From positions 157,648 through 221,647 of the forward strand of contig NZ_ATVP01000002.1 of assembly GCF_000420785.1 (NCBI RefSeq): DNA of 64,000 nt, written 5' to 3'. The notes under the pieces are model-generated. The model had not been told where the DNA came from and made no database searches. It worked only from the letters and a program-made list of their open reading frames with translations. Position numbers and translations under genes: made by a program. Positions 9,906 through 19,464 of the stretch are shown piece after piece (within the stretch, counting starts at the first letter, position 1; each line of letters opens with the position of its first letter). This DNA is from Streptococcus hyovaginalis DSM 12219 (GTDB taxonomy: Bacteria > Bacillota > Bacilli > Lactobacillales > Streptococcaceae).

Positions 9906-10640
9906 ATGTCTGTAACTTATACAACAGGAGAAATGGCTAAGCTAGCTGGTGTTTCTGTTCGTACAGTCCAGTATTACGATCAACGTGGGATATTGCTCCC
10001 TAGCAATATGACAGAAGTTGGACGAAGACTTTATTCGGACCAGGATTTAGAAAAGCTAAGATGGATTTGTTTCCTAAGAGATCTTGATTTTTCCATTAAG
10101 GCTATTCAAGAAATCCTAACCGAAGAGCACTCGGACCAAGTTTTGCAGTTGCTATTGGAAGACCGTATTTCTGAACTCAAGCAAGAGATTGACCAGAAAC
10201 AAGTTAAACTTGACACAGCTGTCAATCTGCTTGACAGGCTGGATAAGCGAGAGGATTACTCTGTTGATACTTTACAAGACATGTCACACATCATGTCAAA
10301 CCAAAAAGCACACTGTCGTCTACAGTTGAAAATATTAGCAACAACATTTGCTTTCGTTTTCATGCTTATTGTTAGTATCTTCCTAGCCAAACAGTTCCCA
10401 CAAATCACGTGGTTAAAGTCTTTAGCGTGGTTTGTCGGGGTCATTTATGTTGTGGGCTTGTCATGGGTTAGTTATTACTTTTCAAGACAGGTCTTCTATC
10501 TTTGTCCTGCTTGTCACAAGACTTTCCAACCAACTTATCGGGCATTTGCTAAGGCTCCCCACACCCCAAAAACACGTAAGCTAACTTGCCCTCATTGTCA
10601 TGTGAAATCCTCCTGCTTGGAGTTAGCCAAAGAGGTTTAA
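9906..10640 (+). CDS. MerR-type regulator with two membrane helices and a zinc ribbon
   Basis: 244 aa. Residues 1-70 are a MerR-family winged helix (TGEMAKLAGVSVRTVQYYDQ). Residues 75-120 look like the dimerisation coiled coil. Two hydrophobic segments follow (about 143-163 and 171-192), then a C-terminal CPACH...CPHCH zinc-ribbon-like pair. A MerR regulator anchored in the membrane with a cytoplasmic Zn ribbon is uncommon. A very strong SD (AAAGGAGGTGA) precedes the ATG. It is monocistronic and converges with ebfC. Ligand and targets are unknown. Confidence 0.85.
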   Translation: MSVTYTTGEMAKLAGVSVRTVQYYDQRGILLPSNMTEVGRRLYSDQDLEKLRWICFLRDLDFSIKAIQEILTEEHSDQVLQLLLEDRISELKQEIDQKQVKLDTAVNLLDRLDKREDYSVDTLQDMSHIMSNQKAHCRLQLKILATTFAFVFMLIVSIFLAKQFPQITWLKSLAWFVGVIYVVGLSWVSYYFSRQVFYLCPACHKTFQPTYRAFAKAPHTPKTRKLTCPHCHVKSSCLELAKEV

Positions 10641-10655
10641 GCAAGTAAGACCAGT

Positions 10656-10689
10656 AAAAAAGCCTTTTCCAAGTGGAGAAGGCTTTTTT
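10656..10689. terminator. Bidirectional terminator between merR-type gene and ebfC
   Basis: AAAAAAGCCTTTTCC / GGAGAAGGCTTTTTT, a 14-15 bp stem with a 4-nt loop, between two convergent genes. Confidence 0.92.
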
Positions 10690-10694
10690 GAGGT

Positions 10695-10994
10695 TTAGAA
10701 TGGTAATTTGTTAGCGAATGCACCCATTGTTTTTTGCGTAGCCGCATCAATTTGACTGAGGGCATCGTTGATAGCTTGCGTTGTCATGTCTTGAAGTGTT
10801 TCCACATCTTCAGGATCAACAACAGCTTCAGCGAAAGAGATGTTGGTCAACTTTTTATCGCCTGAAAACTCAACCACAACTAAGTCTTGAGCGGACTTAC
10901 CAGTGAAAGTAGTAGCAGCAAGTTCTTCTTGCTTCTTCTCCATTTGCTTTTGGAGTTTTTGCGCTTGCTTCATCATGTTTTGCATATTCATCAT
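10695..10994 (-). CDS. ebfC: YbaB/EbfC nucleoid-associated protein
   Basis: 99-aa member of the YbaB/EbfC family: small dimeric DNA-binding proteins with a tweezer shape. The start [19 protein letters not shown] is characteristic, with a helical N-terminus, beta core and helical C-terminus. In many bacteria it is linked to recR or dnaX, but not here. Its promoter must lie in the AT-rich DNA to the right. Confidence 0.93.
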   Translation of the reverse strand: MMNMQNMMKQAQKLQKQMEKKQEELAATTFTGKSAQDLVVVEFSGDKKLTNISFAEAVVDPEDVETLQDMTTQAINDALSQIDAATQKTMGAFANKLPF

Positions 10995-11230
10995 AAGATA
11001 TTTAAGATTCCTTTCGTATCAAGGGTTTAGCCCTATTTGTTTTTAAATGGTGACCAATCGTGACTAAAATTCGTTTTAGTAGATGTCCAACTGCTATTAT
11101 ACCATGTTTGACTATTAGTTCAAAATAGGTAGATATATAACTGAAACCATTTCTTATACACTTTACAAACCATGTAAGCATTTTATATGCAGTTATATGA
11201 CATTTAGATTTTTAAATATAAAATCGAAAT

Positions 11231-11245
11231 AAAATTCAGAAAATT
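11231..11245 (+). promoter_or_regulatory. Upstream CodY box
   Basis: AAAATTCAGAAAATT matches the CodY consensus AATTTTCWGAAAATT at 13 of 15 positions. It lies 117 bp before the lipoprotein start. Confidence 0.6.
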
Positions 11246-11300
11246 ACTAAAAAGGTATTTCCTTTTAAAAAAACTTATGTTAAACTACCTAACATAGACA

Positions 11301-11315
11301 AATTTTTAGAAAATT
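11301..11315 (+). promoter_or_regulatory. Downstream CodY box
   Basis: AATTTTTAGAAAATT matches the CodY consensus at 14 of 15 positions. At 47 bp before the start codon it is well placed to repress the peptide-binding protein when branched-chain amino acids and GTP are high. Confidence 0.7.
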
Positions 11316-11361
11316 TCGTCTGTTTAATAATGAAAAAGATAAAGAAATGGGAGTCGTAAGT

Positions 11362-13023
11362 ATGGCATTTTTAACAAGACCTACGTGGAAGCGTTTAGGA
11401 TATGGAGCTGTTGCTTTTGCTTCTATGGCAGTTTTGGCAGCTTGTGGTAATGGTGGTTCTTCAAAATCAGCTGAGGGAGACAAGGATACCATTAATTGGT
11501 ATGTTCCAACGGATATTTCAACTTTGGATATTTCTAAAAATACAGACCAATATTCAAACGTTGCTATTGGGAACTCTGGTGGTAACTTGTTGCGTTTAGA
11601 TGGTAAAAATGGGACCCGTCCTGACTTGGCTAAAAAAGTAGATGTTTCTGAAGACGGATTAACTTACACAGCAACTCTTCGTGATGATCTTAAATGGTCA
11701 GATGGTAGTGAGTTGACAGCTGAAGATTTCGTTTACTCATGGCAACGTATTGTTGACCCTAAGACAGCATCAGAATATGCGTATTTAGCAGTTGAAGCAC
11801 ATCTTGAAAATGCGGATAAGATTAACAGTGGAGAGGAAAAAGACCTCAACAAGCTTGGTGTCAAAGCAGAAGGAAACAAGGTTATCTTTACCTTGACCAA
11901 CCCTGCACCGCAATTCATGAATTACCTTGCTTTTTCTAACTTTTTACCACAGAAAAAAGAATTTGTAGAAAAAGTCGGTGACGATTATGCGACAACATCT
12001 GAGGACATGATCTACTCTGGACCTTACAAGGTTGAAGGTTGGAATGGTTCAAATGGTGGTTTTAAACTGGTTAAGAATGACGAATATTGGGACGCTGAAA
12101 ATGTTGAAACTGAGACAGTCAATGTTGATGTGATCAAAAAACCTGATACAGCCGTTCAAATGTATAAACAGGGCGATCTAGACTTTGCGGATATCTCTGG
12201 AACATCTGCTATCTACAATTCGAACAAAAATAATAAAGACGTCGTAGATGTGCCAACAGCCCGTACAACTTACATCGTTTATAACCAAACAGGTAATGTT
12301 AAATCTTTGATGAACGATAAGATCCGTAAAGCCCTTAACTTGGCGACTGACCGTGAAGGTATCGTTGAAGCAGCTGTCGACACAGGTTCAAAAGCTGCAA
12401 CAGCCCTTGTTCCAACTGGTCTTGAGACACTTGATAATGGTGATGATTTAACGGATTTTGTAGCGCCTGGTTATACTTATGATGCTGATGAAGCTAAAAA
12501 ACTCTTTGAAGAAGGTTTGAAAGAGTTGGGACAAGATTCAGTGACCTTGACTGTCACAGCAGATTCTGATTCACCATCAGTGAAAAATGCAGTAGACTAT
12601 CTCAAGAGCACATGGGAAGAAGCGCTTCCTGGTTTGACTGTTGAAGAGAAATTTGTGACGTTCAAACAACGTTTAGAAGATACTAAAAATCAAAACTTTG
12701 AAGTTGCTCTGGTATCATGGGGTGGTGACTACCCAGAAGGATCTACTTTCTACGGTCTCTTCACATCTGATGCAGCCTACAACTATGGTAAGTTCTCTAA
12801 TGCTGATTACGATAAGGCTTATAATTCTGCCATCACAGAAAACGCTATGGATAAACAAGCTGCCGCTGAGAACTATAAGGAAGCTGAAAAAGCTCTTTAC
12901 GACAATGCCCTTTACAACCCAGTTTACTACCTCAACACACAAGGCCTTCAAAATCCTGATGTGAAAGAGTTGGTACGTAATTCAACTGGTCTCACTGTTG
13001 ACTTTGTTCACGCACATAAGTAA
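11362..13023 (+). CDS. Oligopeptide ABC transporter substrate-binding lipoprotein
   Basis: OppA-family (SBP family 5) extracytoplasmic peptide-binding protein. A type II signal peptide ends in the lipobox LAAC, followed by GNGGSS. The mature part contains typical SBP_bac_5 landmarks: LRDDLKWSDGSELTAEDFVYSW, SGPYKVEGW, and IRKALNLATDREGI. 553 aa. I chose the ATG at 11362 (SD GGGAG, 9 nt away) over the in-frame ATG at 11347. No permease or ATPase genes are adjacent, so it must feed a transporter encoded elsewhere. Two CodY boxes upstream suggest nutritional control. Confidence 0.93.
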   Translation: MAFLTRPTWKRLGYGAVAFASMAVLAACGNGGSSKSAEGDKDTINWYVPTDISTLDISKNTDQYSNVAIGNSGGNLLRLDGKNGTRPDLAKKVDVSEDGLTYTATLRDDLKWSDGSELTAEDFVYSWQRIVDPKTASEYAYLAVEAHLENADKINSGEEKDLNKLGVKAEGNKVIFTLTNPAPQFMNYLAFSNFLPQKKEFVEKVGDDYATTSEDMIYSGPYKVEGWNGSNGGFKLVKNDEYWDAENVETETVNVDVIKKPDTAVQMYKQGDLDFADISGTSAIYNSNKNNKDVVDVPTARTTYIVYNQTGNVKSLMNDKIRKALNLATDREGIVEAAVDTGSKAATALVPTGLETLDNGDDLTDFVAPGYTYDADEAKKLFEEGLKELGQDSVTLTVTADSDSPSVKNAVDYLKSTWEEALPGLTVEEKFVTFKQRLEDTKNQNFEVALVSWGGDYPEGSTFYGLFTSDAAYNYGKFSNADYDKAYNSAITENAMDKQAAAENYKEAEKALYDNALYNPVYYLNTQGLQNPDVKELVRNSTGLTVDFVHAHK

Positions 13024-13191
13024 TTGACATTGTCAGGCGTCAGAGATAAGAAGCGTGTCCTGGGTTCATTTGAAAAGCCTCCCTTCATAAACAAATAACG
13101 ATTGCAGGACATAGGTCTCTCAAATTTGATAAAACATTTTCTGTCCCTTTAGTTAACGAGCTTAATGTGATAAAAGATAAATACAACTAAA

Positions 13192-13229
13192 AATCGAGGT
13201 TGGACTTAGGTCCAGCCTCGATTGTTTTT
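13192..13229. terminator. Bidirectional terminator between oppA-type gene and pepX
   Basis: AATCGAGGTTGGAC / GTCCAGCCTCGATT stem with a 4-nt loop, T-rich on both exits. It overlaps the pepX stop codon. Confidence 0.9.
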
Positions 13230-15510
13230 AGGCATCAAATGGGATAAGAATGCGAGATGCTGCCAAATCAACAGTTAGCTGATAATCGGAGTTATCCCGA
13301 ATGGTATGTTCAAAGTCTGTAGTATAAAGGACTAGACGTAGTTTATCACCAGAGCTTAGCTGGTAAATGCTTGGTTGCAGATCTAGCGCGAAAGTCATCC
13401 ATTGATCGGGAGTGATCTCTTCAATTGTCATCAAATCATTACGGTTTTGGAGATTAAGGTGGCCTTTAGTGATGACGCGGTGTTTAGCTTCCTTAAATGG
13501 CAGCTCTCTCAAGGCTTCCATCTGGAAGAAGCGACCGTTGTCAACGCTGTTTCCGTGAGGAGAGGGAATAGCTTGGAGATATTTTTTAGAGCCAGTCTCA
13601 AGGACTTGGGCCGACAGCAATCCTTTGTCAGTACTTGATTTGACTCTAAGGTTGAGCTTGATACGACCGTTAAGGCGGATGTCTTTAGGTAGTTCCAAAT
13701 CAATGGTGATAGCGTTGGCTTTCTCGTTAAACAAATCTGCCTTGAAACGATTGAAGTCCTTGCCATAACGTTTGAAGGTATCATCCTCATAGTGGTTTTG
13801 AATCTTATCTTGGGTGGTTCCTAGAGAGAGTTCTTCATAGATACTGCTTCCAAAATGTTCTAATTGCTGCCAGCTTTGTTCTTGGGTATTATCTTGCCAG
13901 ATGACTGTTGGGAGATTAAAGTCACTGTCTTGTCCCAAGATAACTTGACTCAGTAGGGCGTTCATTGATTCCCTAAAGTCAATAGATTGCCAGGCATTCA
14001 TATAGAGATGGGCACCATGGTGGAGGAAAAGGTGTTTTGACACACTATCGGGCAGGGCCTGGAACATGTTGTAAACGTTGATTGGTTTAACATTCCAGTC
14101 TTGGGTACCGTGTGTAAAAACCACACGCGCCTTAACCTTGTCAGCATGAATGACATAGTTACGGTCATGCCAGAATTGATTGTAATCTCCAGTTTCGCGG
14201 GAAATAGCTGCGCTTTGTTCTCTGAGAAGTTCTTGATACTTGGCATTGTGACGCAGATAATCCCCAGCAGCTAGATTGCGCGAATAGGTAAATTCTGTAA
14301 GGGTGTCTAAGTCCTCTCCAGGATAACCACCAGGGCTAGTAATCAGACCGTTTTCACGGTAGTAGTTGTACCAAGATGAAATACCAGCTTCAGCAATGAC
14401 AACTTCAAGCCCTTCGACACCCGTTGTGGCCAGGGCATTTGACATGGTTCCTAGGTAAGAAAGTCCTGTGGTAGCGACTTTTCCGTTTGTCCAAGTAGCT
14501 TTAACACTGCGTTTACAATCACGACTTGTAAAGGCTTGAGCTCGTCCATTGAGCCAATCAATCACTGCTTTATAGGCTTGGACTTGATGATAATCTCCTG
14601 TCGTCATAAAACCGTCAGATTGGATGGTACCGATGCCTGACACGTAAATATTAGCAAAACCACGAGCTAGCATGTAGTCGTTAAGCGTATAACTGTTAGG
14701 GTAGAGGAAGGTTTCTTCTGACTCTTGAACTTCTTGGACGTCTTGTAACTGATTGTCTGATTTTAAAAGAGTGATGTCTTTGGTCTCAACAGAAATGCTT
14801 CCCTTTTCTTTCTTGAGGAGTTCCCCTTCCATTTTATGGGTTAAGCGATCACTTGCAGGCTCATTGACTCCTTGGTGGTAGGGACTTGCAGTCATCATCA
14901 CAGGTAATTTATGGCTTGTCTTTGGTCGAATGATGGAGACTTTGACCAGATCAACTTGACCGTCCAAATCTGTGTCAACACCAGATTCCACATAAACGAC
15001 CTCACGAATAAGGTCATGTGTGTCAAAAGTAGCTAGACTTTTACCATTAAAATAATGATAATCATTGGTTACGGGAATCAGGTTTTGGGCAATCAATAGG
15101 TCAATCAAGCAGTTTCCAGACTTGGTACGAGTTCCAAGGAGATGGTGGAGGGAAAGTACAGTCTGATCAAAGGGCACTGGGAAGGTGATTTTTTTAGCAA
15201 ATGTGATAGCATCTATGAAGTCAACATTCGGGACAAACTCTAGCAGTTGAAGAGCAATCATATAAAAACGCGCCTCGGTGAGTTCCTGGTTGGATTGAAA
15301 GAAGGTGAGGAGATCCGTTTCAAAGTCCGCAATCATTTCTGAGAGAGCGTAATCAGTATCTCGAAAACGAAGGGATAGGATTTTACGTACAAAGTTTTCA
15401 AGATTAGTTCTGAAATTGGCATGGTTTCCGACTTCAAAGCCTAGTGACTGAAGCTCTGTTAAGGCAATATTGGGTTGTGGTGGGATATAACTAAATTGAT
15501 TATATTTCAT
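13228..15510 (-). CDS. pepX: Xaa-Pro dipeptidyl-peptidase PepX
   Basis: Serine peptidase (S15 family) that removes X-Pro dipeptides, important for using proline-rich peptides. 760 aa from the ATG at 15508-15510 ([14 protein letters not shown]), which has GAGG 6 nt upstream; the in-frame ATG four codons earlier has no SD. The nucleophile motif is [10 protein letters not shown]. The [14 protein letters not shown] segment and the late HHGAH histidine complete the alpha/beta-hydrolase core. It is divergent from gla, the conserved lactococcal/streptococcal order. Cytoplasmic: no signal peptide. Confidence 0.96.
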   Translation of the reverse strand: MKYNQFSYIPPQPNIALTELQSLGFEVGNHANFRTNLENFVRKILSLRFRDTDYALSEMIADFETDLLTFFQSNQELTEARFYMIALQLLEFVPNVDFIDAITFAKKITFPVPFDQTVLSLHHLLGTRTKSGNCLIDLLIAQNLIPVTNDYHYFNGKSLATFDTHDLIREVVYVESGVDTDLDGQVDLVKVSIIRPKTSHKLPVMMTASPYHQGVNEPASDRLTHKMEGELLKKEKGSISVETKDITLLKSDNQLQDVQEVQESEETFLYPNSYTLNDYMLARGFANIYVSGIGTIQSDGFMTTGDYHQVQAYKAVIDWLNGRAQAFTSRDCKRSVKATWTNGKVATTGLSYLGTMSNALATTGVEGLEVVIAEAGISSWYNYYRENGLITSPGGYPGEDLDTLTEFTYSRNLAAGDYLRHNAKYQELLREQSAAISRETGDYNQFWHDRNYVIHADKVKARVVFTHGTQDWNVKPINVYNMFQALPDSVSKHLFLHHGAHLYMNAWQSIDFRESMNALLSQVILGQDSDFNLPTVIWQDNTQEQSWQQLEHFGSSIYEELSLGTTQDKIQNHYEDDTFKRYGKDFNRFKADLFNEKANAITIDLELPKDIRLNGRIKLNLRVKSSTDKGLLSAQVLETGSKKYLQAIPSPHGNSVDNGRFFQMEALRELPFKEAKHRVITKGHLNLQNRNDLMTIEEITPDQWMTFALDLQPSIYQLSSGDKLRLVLYTTDFEHTIRDNSDYQLTVDLAASRILIPFDA

Positions 15511-15524
15511 AAAAAACCTCATAA

Positions 15525-15538
15525 AGTAAACGTTTTTA
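15525..15538. promoter_or_regulatory. Possible cre (CcpA) site between pepX and gla
   Basis: AGTAAACGTTTTTA is an imperfect cre, about 12 of 14 positions of the core on the minus strand. It lies in the 5' leader of pepX and upstream of gla. Weak evidence. Confidence 0.3.
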
Positions 15539-15627
15539 TTTTTGGGATTATCTTTACTTTATTCATTATACTTGATAGAATGGTGGTTGTCTAAAAAATT
15601 CACTAATTTGAAAGGATTATAAAAAAC

Positions 15628-16479
15628 ATGGATGTTACATGGACTGTAAAATATCTTACAGAATTTCTTGGAACAGCTATCCTTATCATTCTCGGTAATG
15701 GTGCTGTTGCCAACGTTGAATTAAAAGGAACTAAAGGACATGCTAGTGGTTGGTTGACCATTGCTGTTGGTTACGGGATGGGGGTTATGATCCCAGCTCT
15801 TATGTTTGGTAATGTTTCTGGTAACCACATTAACCCAGCTTTCACACTTGGTTTGGCTGTTTCAGGCTACTTCCCATGGGCTCAAGTAGCTCCTTATATT
15901 ATCGCACAACTTCTTGGTGCCATTGCTGGTCAAGCAGTGGTTGTGGCAGCTTATCGCCCTTATTACCAAGCTACTGAGGCTTCAGGTCCTATTTTGGGTT
16001 CTTTTGCAACAATTTCTTCACTAGATACTGAGGTTATTGACACACGTAAAGGAGCACAAATCAATGGCTTTATCAATGAGTTCTTTGGCTCATTTGTTCT
16101 TTTCTTTGCAGCTATCTCAATGACGAAAAACTATTTTGGTGCTGAAGTTGCTCAATTTGCTGCCACTCAAGGTTTAGATGCCTCTGATATTACAGCCAAA
16201 GTTCAACTTGGTGCTCACCTTAATGCTGGTCAAGCAGTTGCTCACTTGGCGCTTGGTTTCCTTGTAATGGCTCTTGTGGCTAGTCTTGGAGGTCCAACTG
16301 GCCCAGGTCTTAACCCTGCGCGTGACTTCGGTCCACGTTTGCTTCACCACTTCTTGCCAAAATCCGTTTTAGGACAACATAAAGGTAGCTCAAGATGGTG
16401 GTATGCTTGGGTACCATCTGTCGCACCAATCCTTGCAGCCATTGCTGCAGTAGCACTTTACAAGTTGCTTTATTCTTAA
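15628..16479 (+). CDS. gla: Aquaglyceroporin (Gla-type glycerol facilitator)
   Basis: MIP-family channel of 283 aa with six transmembrane helices and two NPA half-helices: HINPAF and LNPARD. The long loop between the repeats and the pepX-adjacent position match the lactococcal/streptococcal Gla subgroup, which passes both water and glycerol. SD GAAAGGA. No glpK or glpO nearby. A convergent terminator pair follows. Confidence 0.93.
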   Translation: MDVTWTVKYLTEFLGTAILIILGNGAVANVELKGTKGHASGWLTIAVGYGMGVMIPALMFGNVSGNHINPAFTLGLAVSGYFPWAQVAPYIIAQLLGAIAGQAVVVAAYRPYYQATEASGPILGSFATISSLDTEVIDTRKGAQINGFINEFFGSFVLFFAAISMTKNYFGAEVAQFAATQGLDASDITAKVQLGAHLNAGQAVAHLALGFLVMALVASLGGPTGPGLNPARDFGPRLLHHFLPKSVLGQHKGSSRWWYAWVPSVAPILAAIAAVALYKLLYS

Positions 16480-16487
16480 AAATGACT

Positions 16488-16523
16488 AAAAGATTGGAGA
16501 GAACTCACTCGCCAATCTTTTTT
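16488..16523 (+). terminator. Terminator of gla
   Basis: AAAGATTGG...CCAATCTTT stem followed by TTTTAT. Confidence 0.85.
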
Positions 16524-16531
16524 ATAGCCTT

Positions 16532-16565
16532 AAAAATCCCTGGTCATGTAAGCTAGGGATTTTTC
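16532..16565 (-). terminator. Terminator of the TSUP-family gene
   Basis: AAAAATCCCTGG...CTAGGGATTTTT, immediately after the stop codon of the leftward gene. Confidence 0.85.
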
Positions 16566-16568
16566 TGT

Positions 16569-17462
16569 TTAGTAGTCTTTATAGAGGCTAGATTTTATCG
16601 AAGAGCGAATGAGCATGATACCAGTGAACAGCACGATAATAATGACTAGTGTTTTCAGACTGTTGAGATTTAATGATGATAGGAAGGCGACTGCCATGAG
16701 AACGCCAGTAACCCCTCCGACTACCATGCCAGCATGACCATCCCAATTGATACGGTCATTCTTCATAAATTGAATGGTCGATCCTAGCATGATCATTGCT
16801 GCATCTAGCACCATAACTGGCATTGCGACCGCAGGGCTCAAGCCCATCAGTGAGAAGAAGATGAGCTCGGGAGCGTAATTGCCTAATTCCATAGTCATTA
16901 ATATACCGATAATAACGTTAAAAAGAATTTCCAAAAGCAACCAAAGGCCACTAAGTCCGTGTGCACTTTCTAGGATATCAGCTCCAGGATTTGTCCACAT
17001 ACGATCAGCGCTAATTAATGCTGCAATAATAAGTAGTGTCCCTAAAATCTTTTGGATTGTTGGTGTGTGCCAATTTTTGGTCAAACGTGGGCCCACCAAA
17101 GCTCCGATGAAGGAGGCAGTTGCCATGCTAATCAAGGTGAGCGGTTCAACTTTGACCACTAAGATAAAGCATAGGGATTGGACCAGTACGGGGATAACAT
17201 GGGCAGCATTCATTGTTCCAGGGAGTATGCTGTTATCTTTGATAAGTTTGGTAGCTTTTAGTAAGGTGGTTGTTGTGGCAAATGAACCAATACCTAGCGT
17301 ATCGAGCAAATCTGTTGTTAAACCGATGCCAAAGCCTGTCCAAAAGCGTTTGAAGGGATTGATGTGATGTTTTTTGATGTGATGAATTAAGAAGGTTGAG
17401 ATGACGATAATCGCCATAATAAGCAAACCTTGAATGAAATGTAATAAGAGATAATCTTGCAT
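16569..17462 (-). CDS. TauE/SafE-type (TSUP) membrane transporter
   Basis: Polytopic membrane protein of about 297 aa with 8-9 predicted helices, belonging to the TSUP family (sulfite/organosulfonate exporters). The conserved cytoplasmic glycine-rich segments GFGIGLTTDLLDTLGIGSF and GALVGPRL support this. A GTG start three codons upstream (17471) is also possible; neither start has a strong SD. Substrate unknown. It sits between gla and cppA without obvious functional link. Confidence 0.85.
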   Translation of the reverse strand: MQDYLLLHFIQGLLIMAIIVISTFLIHHIKKHHINPFKRFWTGFGIGLTTDLLDTLGIGSFATTTTLLKATKLIKDNSILPGTMNAAHVIPVLVQSLCFILVVKVEPLTLISMATASFIGALVGPRLTKNWHTPTIQKILGTLLIIAALISADRMWTNPGADILESAHGLSGLWLLLEILFNVIIGILMTMELGNYAPELIFFSLMGLSPAVAMPVMVLDAAMIMLGSTIQFMKNDRINWDGHAGMVVGGVTGVLMAVAFLSSLNLNSLKTLVIIIVLFTGIMLIRSSIKSSLYKDY

Positions 17463-17586
17463 AGCTATCACTTTACTTGAAAATCCTGAAAATGTAAATC
17501 AGGTGGATGAAAATGAAACACTTGCCGATAATTTCTTGTCAAACAGAGAATTTTTGCATACAATAGGTAAGAATGAGGAGGAAATC

Positions 17587-18336
17587 ATGTCATTATTTAA
17601 AAATATAACATTCAAATCTCCAGTTATACGTGTGGAAGAAAGAGATTTAAATCTCGCTTTTTTTCAAAAGACACTTGGAATGAAGTTAGTCAGCGAAGAA
17701 AATGCACTCGCTTTTCTATCGGGTTATCAGTCTGGTGATATTCGCTTTACCATTGAGGAATCGCCAACCTACCGCACACGTGCGGTTGAAGGCACAAAAA
17801 AACTGAATCAAGTGGTCATAAAGGCTGCTGTAGACGACATTGCGCAATTGTTAGCTCGTGGTATTGAAACTAAGCGTATATTTAAAGGTCCAAAAGGATA
17901 TGCTTTCGAAGCTGTATCTCCTCAAGGGGATGCTATTTTAATCTATGGAGAATCTTCTGTAGAAGAGTTAGAGGAAGTAACGTCTGTAGACCTTGTTGCA
18001 GATGAGTCTTTTAAAGGACTGTCAGATTTTGTTGTTGAGGGCATTATGTTAAATGTTACTGATCCAGATGCCAGTCAAGCTTTTTACCAAACGCTTTTTG
18101 ATGGACAAGTGCCTTTACATCTGCAATTTAAGAAAAGTCAAGGGCCTGATCTCGCTATTGAGCCTCAGGTTACCTGGGATATTGAAATTTTAGAGTGTCA
18201 GGTTTCAGAAGACTTTGATCTCGTCGCTTTATATGACAATTTTAATGCTAAGGGATTGGCACCATATATGGATAAGAAGGCCAGTGTGGTTGTGGTTTCT
18301 GATCCAAGTAATATTGAAATTTGGTTCACTAAATAA
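17587..18336 (+). CDS. cppA: CppA family protein (glyoxalase-fold)
   Basis: 249-aa protein of the streptococcal CppA family, which has paired CppA N- and C-terminal domains with a vicinal-oxygen-chelate (glyoxalase-like) fold. CppA was named for a claimed C3-degrading activity; that assignment is doubtful because there is no secretion signal here. The frame is open upstream, but the ATG at 17587 has GAGGAGG directly before it. The gene is close to pepX as in other streptococci. The next gene starts 5 bp after its stop, so an operon is likely. Confidence 0.85.
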   Translation: MSLFKNITFKSPVIRVEERDLNLAFFQKTLGMKLVSEENALAFLSGYQSGDIRFTIEESPTYRTRAVEGTKKLNQVVIKAAVDDIAQLLARGIETKRIFKGPKGYAFEAVSPQGDAILIYGESSVEELEEVTSVDLVADESFKGLSDFVVEGIMLNVTDPDASQAFYQTLFDGQVPLHLQFKKSQGPDLAIEPQVTWDIEILECQVSEDFDLVALYDNFNAKGLAPYMDKKASVVVVSDPSNIEIWFTK

Positions 18337-18341
18337 GGCCT

Positions 18342-19277
18342 ATGGATGCTATCCTAAGAAAAATAACACAACAGATTTCAGAAAATCATTACCATGGCGC
18401 TAGTTTAGCGATCTATAATCGCGGTCAATGGCAAGAACATTATATTGGAACTATTGACGGAAAAAGGCCTGTTACATCTGATTTAGTTTATGATTTGGCC
18501 AGTGTTTCTAAAGTTGTTGGGGTTGCAACCGTGGTTGCTTTTTTATTGGCTCAAGGTGAGTTAGACATTGATAATCCCTTATCCTATTATTACTCAGATT
18601 TTTCAAATGAAGAGGCGACCCTTCGCCAACTCTTGACACATACGTCAGGTATCGACCCTTTTATTCCCAATCGAGATCGGTTGACTGCTGATGAATTGAA
18701 GACAGCCATCAATCACATTCGCGTCACTGATAAGAAAGACTTTCTTTATACTGATATTAACTTTCTCCTGTTAGGTTTTATGTTAGAAGAGTTTAGTGGT
18801 TTATCACTAGACCAATTATTTGAACAGTCTATCTTCGCCCCTTGGCAGATGGACCAGACCAGTTTTGGTCCAAGATTAGGAGCTGTGCCTACTAGCAAAG
18901 GTGTGGCCGATGGTCTTGTCCATGATCCTAAAGCAAAGGTATTAAAAGAACATGCGGGGTCTGCCGGGCTCTTTTCAACACTTGAGGACTTGAAGAAATT
19001 TCTAGAGCATTATTTAAAAGATGATTTTGCTCAAAATTTGTGGGAGAATTTAAGCCCATCTCTCACTAAAACACGAACTTTGGGTTGGAATTTAGATGGT
19101 GATTGGATTGATCATACGGGTTATACTGGGCCCTTCATTATGGCCAACCGTCAAAAGCAACAAGCAGTTATCTTTCTAACCAATCGAACTTATGAAAAGG
19201 ATGACCGTCCAGAATGGATTGCAAAACGCCAAGAGTTAATGACTGTTATAATTAACACATTAAATCAAGGAGATTAG
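18342..19277 (+). CDS. Serine hydrolase, class C beta-lactamase fold
   Basis: 311-aa beta-lactamase-related protein (PF00144). The catalytic S-x-x-K is SVSK in LASVSKVVG, the second motif is YTDINF (Y-x-x-N variant), and the third is HTGYTG in place of KTG. LLTHTSGIDPF is another family marker. There is no signal peptide, so the protein is probably cytoplasmic and an esterase or peptidase rather than a drug-resistance enzyme. It follows cppA after 5 bp and is probably cotranscribed. Confidence 0.87.
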   Translation: MDAILRKITQQISENHYHGASLAIYNRGQWQEHYIGTIDGKRPVTSDLVYDLASVSKVVGVATVVAFLLAQGELDIDNPLSYYYSDFSNEEATLRQLLTHTSGIDPFIPNRDRLTADELKTAINHIRVTDKKDFLYTDINFLLLGFMLEEFSGLSLDQLFEQSIFAPWQMDQTSFGPRLGAVPTSKGVADGLVHDPKAKVLKEHAGSAGLFSTLEDLKKFLEHYLKDDFAQNLWENLSPSLTKTRTLGWNLDGDWIDHTGYTGPFIMANRQKQQAVIFLTNRTYEKDDRPEWIAKRQELMTVIINTLNQGD

Positions 19278-19303
19278 GGATTTTAAGAAGATACCTAGTT
19301 AGA

Positions 19304-19331
19304 AGTCAGTTTCAGATGAACTGGCTTTTTG
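19304..19331 (+). terminator. Terminator of the cppA-hydrolase operon
   Basis: AGTCAGTT...AACTGGCT stem followed by TTTTTG. A second hairpin (ACCATCAGC/GCTGGTGGT, 19374-19395, then TTTCTT) follows as a possible backup. Confidence 0.75.
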
Positions 19332-19430
19332 ATTGACTATAAGTTCAATAACAGAATGCTCAAAAACCCGTCAACCATCAGCTGAGCTGGTGGTTTTCTT
19401 ACCGATAAAAACTGGCTTGAAGCCCTAACA

Positions 19431-19458
19431 AAAAACCTTACCCGGAGGGCAAGGTTTT
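19431..19458 (-). terminator. Terminator of pflB
   Basis: On the minus strand AAAACCTTGCC-CTCC-GGGTAAGGTTTTT, placed 7 bp after the pflB stop. Confidence 0.88.
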
Positions 19459-19464
19459 GTAGGA

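Larger units (their letters stand above)
10995..11361. other. AT-rich divergent promoter region ebfC / oppA
   Basis: About 365 bp without a gene. It must hold the leftward ebfC promoter and the rightward promoter of the peptide-binding lipoprotein. Two CodY-box matches (11231, 11301) and an inverted repeat TGTTA...TAACA (11278-11294) lie in the right half. Confidence 0.6.

Noticed and set aside
18342..19277. Antibiotic-resistance beta-lactamase
   Set aside because: No signal peptide, a degenerate third motif, and operon with cppA; such homologues are common streptococcal esterase-like hydrolases.
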